Positions 1-5,816 of a stretch of 8,879 nt of DNA are shown here, in pieces; positions within the stretch are counted from its first letter, which is position 1; each line of letters opens with the position of its first letter. The stretch covers positions 1 to 8,879 of the forward strand of contig JACESW010000039.1 of the NCBI GenBank assembly GCA_013911625.1, in the 5' to 3' direction. The translations under genes and the position numbers were made by a program. The DNA comes from Cryomorphaceae bacterium (lineage in GTDB: Bacteria; Bacteroidota; Bacteroidia; Flavobacteriales; Schleiferiaceae). The notes beneath the pieces are model-generated. The model was not told where the DNA came from. It did not search any database and saw only the letters and a program-made list of their open reading frames with translations.

Positions 1-1371
1 GAATATTGGTCGCCAGTGACTTCCGATTGGACTCAGGTCTGGGGGCAAAAAGGCTCTAGTACATCTGGCCCGTTCTCTTCCGTTATTCTTCCTGTTCAAG
101 GCGCCAATTATTTACAAAAAGGTTTCCGATTCAGATTTGCAGCTTATGGCGCTCGTGCCGGTGCATACGATATATGGAATATCGACTACGTGCAATTGGA
201 TAAAGACCGCAATCCAGCAGATACCATCATTACAGAACCGGCTATCGCTCGCGCGCATCCGCTTATTATTGGTTCTGGAGCCTATACAAGCTGGCCCTGG
301 TGGGTAAGCAATGCCAGCAGTGTGGCAAATCGTCCCTCTACATTGGAGTTTATTTACCGCAGAAATGGTGCTGTACCTTCTGGAGGGTGGAGTTTGAACC
401 TTGGCCAATTCCGCTGGGAAGAAAACGGTACTCTAGTTCAACAAACTACTGCAGTGCCGGTAATCACAAATACACAACACAACCAAGACCAGACGTTTAA
501 TGTTAGCGTCCCCACTGCAGCAATGACCTCTTTCAGTGGCCCAACTAGGGTCTCCACTAAGGTGTGGTTTGACGGTTCGGCGGCAGGTTTCCGTTCTAAC
601 GATACCGTTCGAGGTGAATTGACCCTAGATAACTACTTGGCTTTGGATGATGGCACCGCCGAGCGTGCGTATGCTGTTCAAAACGTTATTGGCGGTCGAG
701 TAGCACAGAAATTCAAGGTTGGCGGGCTAGGCGGCTCAGATACCCTAAAGGGGATGTTTTTTAATTTCGTCGATGCCGGTGAGGAGTATACGAGCACTTT
801 TCGCATGGCTGTATGGGCACCCGCTGATAGTGGGGATGGACCGGGAAATATCTTGTACATGAGTGATAGTTTGTACCGTCCGTTCACGGGATATTACCGC
901 GGAGATATGATGCCTTACGAGTTGGACTCAAGCATTAGTTTGAATGCATATGCTGAAGTTTGGATAGGATATATCTGTACTTCTTCGAATCCCATGTATT
1001 TAGGTCTGGATCAGGAGCGCACTTTACCTTCAGGAATGCCCAGATATTATGGGGATGGATTTAATTGGTACCAGAGTCTAGAGTCCGGTGTTGCGATGAT
1101 GCGACCGTACTTCCGTTATTCCCCAACGGATATGATCGTGGAGGAATTGGTCCAAGATTTCAATGTATATCCGAACCCTTCTTCTGGCAGCTTAAGTATA
1201 GAGTCGCCTTCGGCGCACTATGTTTTAAGGACCCTCACCGGTGCTGCGGTTGCTGCGGGTCGTGTTGAGGGATATGAACACCTCGAGCTGCATCACCTTG
1301 ATGCAGGTTTATATATTTTATCTCTTCGAACTGCGCAGGGTGTTGCTCAGGTCAAATGGATTAAGCTTTAA
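1..1371 (+). CDS. T9SS type A sorting domain-containing secreted protein (5' truncated)
   Basis: This is the C-terminal 456 residues of a large exported protein. The frame is open from base 1, so the true start lies left of the window; the GTG at 16 is an internal valine. The final ~75 residues (from about 1150) form a type IX secretion system type A sorting domain, with the motif FNVYPNPSSG and the ending GLYILSLRT...VKWIKL. This signal is known to direct cargo through the outer membrane, after which it is cleaved and the protein is usually anchored or released. The first ~60 residues contain GFRFRFAAYG...YDIWNIDYVQL, which resembles the last strands of a jelly-roll (MAM/lectin-like) domain; that is inference. 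The middle is rich in aromatic residues, Gly, Ser and Asn, as in beta-sandwich surface proteins, and no catalytic motif is visible. It ends 12 bases before the pseudouridine synthase gene, so the two may be co-transcribed. The substrate or role is unknown. Confidence 0.88.
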   Translation, partial: EYWSPVTSDWTQVWGQKGSSTSGPFSSVILPVQGANYLQKGFRFRFAAYGARAGAYDIWNIDYVQLDKDRNPADTIITEPAIARAHPLIIGSGAYTSWPWWVSNASSVANRPSTLEFIYRRNGAVPSGGWSLNLGQFRWEENGTLVQQTTAVPVITNTQHNQDQTFNVSVPTAAMTSFSGPTRVSTKVWFDGSAAGFRSNDTVRGELTLDNYLALDDGTAERAYAVQNVIGGRVAQKFKVGGLGGSDTLKGMFFNFVDAGEEYTSTFRMAVWAPADSGDGPGNILYMSDSLYRPFTGYYRGDMMPYELDSSISLNAYAEVWIGYICTSSNPMYLGLDQERTLPSGMPRYYGDGFNWYQSLESGVAMMRPYFRYSPTDMIVEELVQDFNVYPNPSSGSLSIESPSAHYVLRTLTGAAVAAGRVEGYEHLELHHLDAGLYILSLRTAQGVAQVKWIKL

Positions 1372-1383
1372 AATACGGTCCTG

Positions 1384-2424
1384 ATGAGTGAGCAAGAAGA
1401 AAAAGACGAATTATACGTACACCACAGGTTTGTAGCCGACGCGGGACAGGGACCGTTGCGAGTCGATAAGTTTCTGACGAATTTTTTGTTCGATACCAGC
1501 CGTTCGCGCATTCAGAAGGCAGCGGAAGCAAAGGCCGTTCATGTCAATGGCAACCCGGTCAAGAGCAATTATAAAGTCAAGGCAGGGGATACCGTTGAGG
1601 TGGTCTTAAATGAACCGCCAAGAGATTCTACGATTGTGCCTCAGGAATTGGACCTCGATATTCTTTACCGCGACGAGCACGTTATTGTGATCAATAAGCA
1701 GCAGGGTTTGGTCTGCCACCCAGGTCACGGAAATTACAACGGTACCTTGGTACACGGTCTCGCTCATCTAGCAGAGAATCTACCTGTAGGTAAGCAAGGT
1801 GAGGAGCGTCCTGGATTAGTGCACAGGTTAGATAAAAACACCTCGGGCGTCATGGTTGCCGCAGCCTCAGAGCTTGGCATGGCGCATTTGGCAAAGCAGT
1901 TTTTTGACCGTACTACCTCTCGGGAATATGTTGCCTTAGTATGGGGAAACGTAGTAGAAGAAGAAGGTACGATTGAAGGCCACATTGGTCGCAGCGTGAA
2001 AGACCGACTGCAGATGGCTGTTTTCCCCGATGGATCTGAAGGAAAGCATGCGGTTACTCATTACAAGGTGCTACAACGTTTTGGTTATGTAACTTTAATC
2101 AGTTGCCGATTGGAGACTGGACGTACACACCAAATTCGTGCACATATGCGCTATTTGGGACATCCACTTTTCAATGACGAGCGCTATGGAGGTGATAAGA
2201 TTTTGAAAGGCACTGCCTTCTCGAAGTACAAGCAGTTCATTACAAATTGTTTTAAAGCGTGTCCGCGACATGCCCTTCATGCGAAAAAGCTCGGCTTTGT
2301 GCATCCTTCAACCGGTGAACTGATGGAATTTGAAACTGTTATACCTGAAGACATGGCGGAGGTGATCCGTAAGTTTGAGAGTTATACCACAACAAGCAAC
2401 TGGGAAACAGAAAGTGAAGAGTAA
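1384..2424 (+). CDS. rluD: RluA/RluD-family 23S rRNA pseudouridine synthase
   Basis: This 346-residue cytoplasmic enzyme should convert uridines to pseudouridine in RNA, most likely in 23S rRNA. An S4 RNA-binding domain occupies about residues 25-75 (LRVDKFLTNFL...AVHVNGNPVK...AGDTVEV). The catalytic domain follows from about 90 to 325. It carries the family signature HRLDKNTSG at residues 147-155 with catalytic Asp150, and the second conserved block GRTHQIRAHMRYLGHP at about 246-261. The domain order and length match RluD-type enzymes, while RluA and RluC/RluE-like members differ in the S4 domain or in length; the exact target uridines cannot be read from sequence. The ATG at 1384 gives the expected N terminus and lies 12 bases after the preceding stop. 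The 3' end overlaps the start of the peroxidase gene by 11 bases. The acidic tail after residue 330 looks non-conserved. Confidence 0.93.
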   Translation: MSEQEEKDELYVHHRFVADAGQGPLRVDKFLTNFLFDTSRSRIQKAAEAKAVHVNGNPVKSNYKVKAGDTVEVVLNEPPRDSTIVPQELDLDILYRDEHVIVINKQQGLVCHPGHGNYNGTLVHGLAHLAENLPVGKQGEERPGLVHRLDKNTSGVMVAAASELGMAHLAKQFFDRTTSREYVALVWGNVVEEEGTIEGHIGRSVKDRLQMAVFPDGSEGKHAVTHYKVLQRFGYVTLISCRLETGRTHQIRAHMRYLGHPLFNDERYGGDKILKGTAFSKYKQFITNCFKACPRHALHAKKLGFVHPSTGELMEFETVIPEDMAEVIRKFESYTTTSNWETESEE

Positions 2425-3469
2425 GGTATGGATAGTGTTGTTGAGCGCTTTGATTGTTCAAGGCTGTGATCGATTTCGGTCGAAACACGAACCCACGCCC
2501 TATACCCTAAATTATCCAAGCCATTTTCCAGCGCCAGCCATTCCACCTTCAAATGAAATGACAGAAGAAGGAGTGCGTTTAGGTCGACATCTGTTCTTTG
2601 ACGAGCGACTTTCGGGCGATAATTCTCAGAGCTGTAATAGTTGCCACATGCAGGAGAGTAATTTTGCAGAGCCGTTTAGATTCAGCACTGGAATAGATGG
2701 CCTACAGGGCGATGTGAACGCCATGGTCCTCTCTAACATTGCATGGCAGCAGCTTTATTTCTGGGACGGAAGAACATCTACTCTCGAAGACCAAGTCAAA
2801 GACCCCATTTTAAACCCGATCGAGATGCATGCAGATTTTGCAAGCATCATCGAAAAGCTGGAACAAGACGCCACTTACCTTGAACTGTTCGATAAGGCAT
2901 ACGGGTCGGAAGAAATAACAGAGGACGGAATTGCAAAGGCCTTAGCTCAATACATACGTACGATCATCAGCGGAACTTCGAAATTTGATCAGTACGTTGA
3001 GGGCAACTACCAATTCACCCCGAGTGAACAGTTGGGCTTTGACATCTTTAATAACGAACAGGGGGATTGCTTCCACTGCCATGGCGCAGCTACATCCGGC
3101 TACCAGATGGGTGCTTTTGGGTTGTTGCAGTTCTCTAATAATGGCCTCGATAGTACGCATGAAGTAGGAGATGGCCGTGAGGGTGTAACCGGTAATCCTA
3201 ACGATAGAGGTAAATTCAAAGTGCCTTCGCTGCGCAATGTAGAATATTCATTCCCCTACATGCACGATGGAAGATTTCAAACCCTTGTTGAGGTCGTTGA
3301 ATTTTACAACATGGGCGGTCATCCTTCGCCGACTCTCGATCCAAACATGAAGGCTGCTGGGGTAGGTCGAAATTGGTCCGAGGCTCAGAAGCAAGGTTTG
3401 ATTGACTTTATGAAAACCTTAAGCGATCCTCAGTTTTTGGAGGATACCGCTTTTACCTCGCCTTGGTAA
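2414..3469 (+). CDS. di-haem cytochrome c peroxidase / MauG-family lipoprotein
   Basis: This 351-residue exported di-haem protein is of the bacterial cytochrome c peroxidase/MauG family, whose members reduce H2O2 in the periplasm or carry out related oxidations. The GTG at 2414 gives a compact lipoprotein signal (VKSKVWIVLLSALIVQGC) with the lipidated Cys at residue 18. No ATG lies near, and a TTG at 2375 would add 13 polar residues that spoil the signal. Two haem c sites are present: CNSCH (residues 74-78) and CFHCH (219-223). Other family blocks are LFFDERLSGD before the first haem, YFWDGR after it, and KVPSLRN...PYMHDGRFQTLVEVVEFY near the C terminus (about 270-298). The length is typical. 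It overlaps the rluD-like gene by 11 bases and its TAA shares one base with the next ATG, so it is probably translated from a polycistronic message. Whether it acts as a true peroxidase or on a special substrate is not visible. Confidence 0.9.
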   Translation: MKSKVWIVLLSALIVQGCDRFRSKHEPTPYTLNYPSHFPAPAIPPSNEMTEEGVRLGRHLFFDERLSGDNSQSCNSCHMQESNFAEPFRFSTGIDGLQGDVNAMVLSNIAWQQLYFWDGRTSTLEDQVKDPILNPIEMHADFASIIEKLEQDATYLELFDKAYGSEEITEDGIAKALAQYIRTIISGTSKFDQYVEGNYQFTPSEQLGFDIFNNEQGDCFHCHGAATSGYQMGAFGLLQFSNNGLDSTHEVGDGREGVTGNPNDRGKFKVPSLRNVEYSFPYMHDGRFQTLVEVVEFYNMGGHPSPTLDPNMKAAGVGRNWSEAQKQGLIDFMKTLSDPQFLEDTAFTSPW

Positions 3470-3960
3470 TGGAGGAATTGGCCCGCTTTAATACTTTTCT
3501 AGAGATGCTCGATCCGATGCGCGGAGGTTACCGATGCGTACTCTATGACAAAGCGTTGGTAGATACTTTTCCAAAAAAGAGTAAGACACGGATCATCCTG
3601 GACATCGACGACGGCAATATCCAAGTACAAGCTGGTATTCAAAGCTTTGGAGGTGGGAAGTACTTCTCAATGATTGGTAAGACAAAGCTTAACGGACATA
3701 CCTATGAACAAGGCCAGGCGATTTCAGTCATCATTTATTTGGATCCTAATCCCTTGGGTGTGGAAATCCCCGAAGTCGTAGAGGTACTCCTCGAGCAAGA
3801 CGATGTCATTAAGCGCGTTTGGGATAAACTCACCGACGGAAGAAAACGTACCATCTGCCACACCGTTCACCGTATCAAAAACATCGACAAGCAAGTGGAA
3901 AAGTGCTTGAATTTCTTTGAGGAGGAGCGAGAGAAATTGGCCGACCGCGGCAAGTGGTAG
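3469..3960 (+). CDS. DUF1905 plus YdeI/OmdA-domain protein
   Basis: This predicted cytoplasmic protein of 163 residues has no signal peptide or membrane segment. Residues ~20-92 resemble DUF1905: a small beta-barrel-like domain with the diagnostic pattern GIQSFGGGKYFSMIGKTKL followed by a short Gln/Gly segment and VIIYLDPNP. Residues ~98-150 resemble the YdeI/OmpD-associated (OmdA) domain: EIPEVVEVLLEQDD...VWDKLTDGRKRTICHTVHRIKNIDKQVEKCLNFF, where the family usually has an L-x-x-G-x-(K/R)-R segment followed by a helix. Relatives are often named 'bacteriocin-protection, YdeI/OmdA family', but the biochemical role is not established. The start is the ATG at 3469, inside a TAATG overlap with the peroxidase stop; the upstream TTG at 3463 adds only two residues. 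This suggests reinitiation after the peroxidase gene. The C-terminal tail is highly charged. Family assignment is by pattern recognition only. Confidence 0.78.
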   Translation: MEELARFNTFLEMLDPMRGGYRCVLYDKALVDTFPKKSKTRIILDIDDGNIQVQAGIQSFGGGKYFSMIGKTKLNGHTYEQGQAISVIIYLDPNPLGVEIPEVVEVLLEQDDVIKRVWDKLTDGRKRTICHTVHRIKNIDKQVEKCLNFFEEEREKLADRGKW

Positions 3961-4032
3961 AAATTTTGGCACGGCCTTTGGAATAAACACCTTGAGGTTC
4001 CGTACCTTCCTTACACCTTAAAAAGTATTGTT

Positions 4033-4584
4033 ATGAAAGCAAGAGGATTACTTATCGCCCTAGCCGCTTCAGGTTTGATGTTGTCAAGCTGTGGTTCAAA
4101 AACAAAAGCGCCGAAAGGCGAAACTGAACTAGTATTGCCGTGTTCTGAATTCAAGAGCGACCGCAAGACCTTCCGTGTTTACAGCTTTGGTGAGAGTATG
4201 GATATGAACGTGGCCAAAAAGAAAGCCATGAGCAATGCCAAAACTGACCTTGCGGGTATGATTAGCACCACGATGAAGGTTGTTGGTGACAACTACGTGA
4301 AGAGCATGGAGGTCAACAATGTAGAGGAGGTATTGGAGCGTTTTGAAGAAAATGCTCGCACAGTGATTGACCAAGAGTTAAGTGGTGTACTCGTAGTGTG
4401 TGACCGCCTAATGAAGGTGGAGAAAACGGATAAGTTCAAGTACTACATTGCCATTGAGCTCGACGGGGATAAAATTGTAAAGAATTATTACAAGGCACTC
4501 TCTAAAAACGAGAAGATCATGGTGGATTACAACTACGAAAAGTTCAAAGAAACTTTTGAGAAAGAAATGGCGAATCAGCGATAA
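4033..4584 (+). CDS. LPP20-like lipoprotein of unknown function
   Basis: This 183-residue lipoprotein has an 18-20 residue signal (MKARGLLIALAASGLMLSSC) with lipobox LSSC and acylated Cys20. The mature part is mixed alpha/beta. A helix of the type AKKKAMSNAKTDLAGMIST (about 60-80) is followed by a region rich in Val, Glu and Asn, then a strand LSGVLVVCDR and a final strand pair with KYYIAIELDGDKIVKNY. This pattern (Ala-rich 'KA..NAK..LA' helix, then a strand with a conserved Gly, then YY.A.E) resembles the LPP20/LPP-like fold of small Gram-negative envelope lipoproteins. No catalytic motif is visible. It stands alone: 72 bases follow the YdeI-like gene and the next gene is convergent. Its last 10 bases overlap the glycosyltransferase stop, and a good intrinsic terminator begins 27 bases after its TAA. 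Being a lipoprotein is well supported; the LPP20 relation is tentative. Confidence 0.82.
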   Translation: MKARGLLIALAASGLMLSSCGSKTKAPKGETELVLPCSEFKSDRKTFRVYSFGESMDMNVAKKKAMSNAKTDLAGMISTTMKVVGDNYVKSMEVNNVEEVLERFEENARTVIDQELSGVLVVCDRLMKVEKTDKFKYYIAIELDGDKIVKNYYKALSKNEKIMVDYNYEKFKETFEKEMANQR

Positions 4585-4598
4585 GCGCTTACGATTCG
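4558..4598 (-). terminator. possible minus-strand terminator hairpin spanning both convergent stop codons
   Basis: CGAATC (4571-4576) pairs with GATTCG (4593-4598), and inside it AGCG (4577-4580) pairs with CGCT (4586-4589) around the loop ATAAG; three bases (4590-4592) bulge. Read on the minus strand, the stem is followed by CCATTTCTTTCTC (4570 down to 4558), a broken pyrimidine tract. It could end the ATPase-chaperone-glycosyltransferase transcript. The tract is weak and does not start right at the stem, so confidence is low. The stem contains the stop codons of both convergent genes. Confidence 0.35.
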
Positions 4599-5627
4599 GT
4601 TAACTATAGCATCCCAAGTGAAGTTTGTAAACGGCACTTGGGATTTTTTATGTCCTTTTAACCCGGTTTCTATCGCCTCGATGAAAGCTTCCTTGTTCTC
4701 AATAGGGACCAATTCCGCCACAGGTTCTAAGGTCTCACTCATATCAGCCGCTTTATTCGCAACAACGGCCATCCCTCTCGCTGCGCCCTCCCAACCGACC
4801 AGGCTGTAGGTTTCAAAAAGTGAAGGAATGACTAAGCAATGGTGCTCGTCCATCAAACGGATGATGTCGTCGGTATTAGTGTAGGGCAAAAATGTAACGG
4901 TCGGTCCTGCAGTAGCAACACATGCCTGGTAGTAGTCCTGTTGATTCACGTTGGCATCACCTACGACCGTCAGGGGCCAGTTGCGTTCACTCGCCCATTC
5001 GATAATGGTTTTTTGATTCTTCAGGTATTCCAGTCGACCCACCATAAGAAGTCCGGCTCGAACTTCCTGCTTATTGGTCGATTGAAGAAAATCCTCGTTA
5101 ATCCCCAAGGGAATCAGCTGGTGTTGATCGCGTAGTCCTTTCCCTCCTAAGCCGCTCCAAGCAGCAATACGCTCGTATTCGCTCATGGATGAAGTGATGA
5201 CCCGATCGCTTAGAGCGAGCAAGCGCTTCATACTGCGGCGTTGTCCTGCAAAGAGGTAGCCGATACTTGGCATACGGTCGCTACCGTTTAACCCACGTAA
5301 AATGGTCTTTAGCCACTCCATGCCATGTCCACCCAAGAGTGCATAAGCCAATGGAGCACGCTTTTTATCTGCAAGGCTGTAGTCCACAAAAATGGTACTT
5401 AGGACTTTTCTGCCCTTGAACGATTTGAAATAGGGCAATAGATCTGCCGGCCTTCCGAGGTTAAAACCATGGATAAGTTCTACTTCTTTCGGTAGAGGTT
5501 GTCCTGTGAGAACAATATGTACTTCATGCCCTAGCGCTCTCAGTCCATCTGCCGTACGTTCGACCTGAACGGTATCACCGCCAGGTTGCTTGTACAGCGT
5601 AGCTCTTGAGATGAGGGCAACGTTCAT
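4575..5627 (-). CDS. GT-B fold glycosyltransferase (family 4/1 type)
   Basis: This 350-residue enzyme is likely to transfer a sugar from a nucleotide-sugar donor to a lipid or glycan acceptor at the inner face of the membrane; donor and acceptor are unknown. The N-terminal Rossmann domain begins NVALISRATLYKQPGGDTVQVE with a glycine-rich loop and a GLRALGHEVHIV helix-strand typical of GT4. The C-terminal domain starts near LIPLGINEDFL (171-180), contains LLMVGRLEYLKNQK (193-206) and the donor-binding block PSLFETYSLVGWEGAARGM. There Glu272 and Glu280 form the EX7E signature of retaining GT-B enzymes. No signal peptide or membrane segment is visible. The ATG directly abuts the CopZ-like stop (no spacer), so it is probably the last gene of the copper unit. 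Its 3' end overlaps the convergent lipoprotein gene by 10 bases, and codons ~326-339 encode the other strand's terminator. Confidence 0.88.
   Translation of the reverse strand: MNVALISRATLYKQPGGDTVQVERTADGLRALGHEVHIVLTGQPLPKEVELIHGFNLGRPADLLPYFKSFKGRKVLSTIFVDYSLADKKRAPLAYALLGGHGMEWLKTILRGLNGSDRMPSIGYLFAGQRRSMKRLLALSDRVITSSMSEYERIAAWSGLGGKGLRDQHQLIPLGINEDFLQSTNKQEVRAGLLMVGRLEYLKNQKTIIEWASERNWPLTVVGDANVNQQDYYQACVATAGPTVTFLPYTNTDDIIRLMDEHHCLVIPSLFETYSLVGWEGAARGMAVVANKAADMSETLEPVAELVPIENKEAFIEAIETGLKGHKKSQVPFTNFTWDAIVNRIVSAYR
4611..4649 (+). terminator. intrinsic terminator of the lipoprotein gene, inside the opposing glycosyltransferase CDS
   Basis: A perfect 10-base stem, ATCCCAAGTG (4611-4620) with CACTTGGGAT (4635-4644), encloses a 14-base loop. 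The loop can itself form a GTT/AAC mini-stem around TGTA. Six T residues (4644-4649) follow directly, as in a factor-independent terminator for + transcription. It lies 27 bases after the lipoprotein stop at 4582-4584. The same bases encode residues about 326-339 of the glycosyltransferase on the minus strand. Confidence 0.8.
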
Positions 5628-5816
5628 TTATACGTTCATGTTGAATTCGTCCAGTACGTCCATGACTTCTTCGACATCTGCTTCGTCTGAAAACGTCAAT
5701 GGTTTATTGGGTAACGAAGTATCTACGGACCAATTGCCTTCTCCGAGCAATTCATTCAAATCTCCTTGGACTTTGGCGATACATCCGCCGCAATTGATTT
5801 TAGTATCTATGGTCAT
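5628..5816 (-). CDS. small heavy-metal-associated (CopZ-like) metal-binding protein
   Basis: This cytoplasmic protein of 62 residues consists of a single HMA domain with the ferredoxin-like beta-alpha-beta-beta-alpha-beta plan. The metal site is INCGGC at residues 8-12, with Cys9 and Cys12 as the CxxC pair that binds Cu+ in known relatives. The strand-helix order fits: TKINCG, then the helix AKVQGDLNELLG, the strands WSVDTSLPN and PLTFS, then the helix VEEVMDVLDEFN. It ends in a short Asn-Met-Asn-Val tail. It probably hands metal to the ATPase encoded just upstream. Its ATG overlaps the ATPase TAA by one base (TAATG), so the two are likely translationally coupled, giving a fixed stoichiometry. 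The stop directly abuts the glycosyltransferase ATG. Cu+ as the metal is inferred from the neighbour. Confidence 0.85.
   Translation of the reverse strand: MTIDTKINCGGCIAKVQGDLNELLGEGNWSVDTSLPNKPLTFSDEADVEEVMDVLDEFNMNV

Noticed and set aside
2375..2413. TTG start for the peroxidase
   Set aside because: It would place 13 polar residues before a short lipoprotein signal; the GTG at 2414 gives a normal signal length.
3977..4010. Possible promoter for the lipoprotein gene (TTTG at 3977, TACCTTCC at 4003)
   Set aside because: The -7 match is only partial and the spacing of 22 bases is at the long end; a promoter is expected in this 72-base gap, but this one cannot be told from chance.
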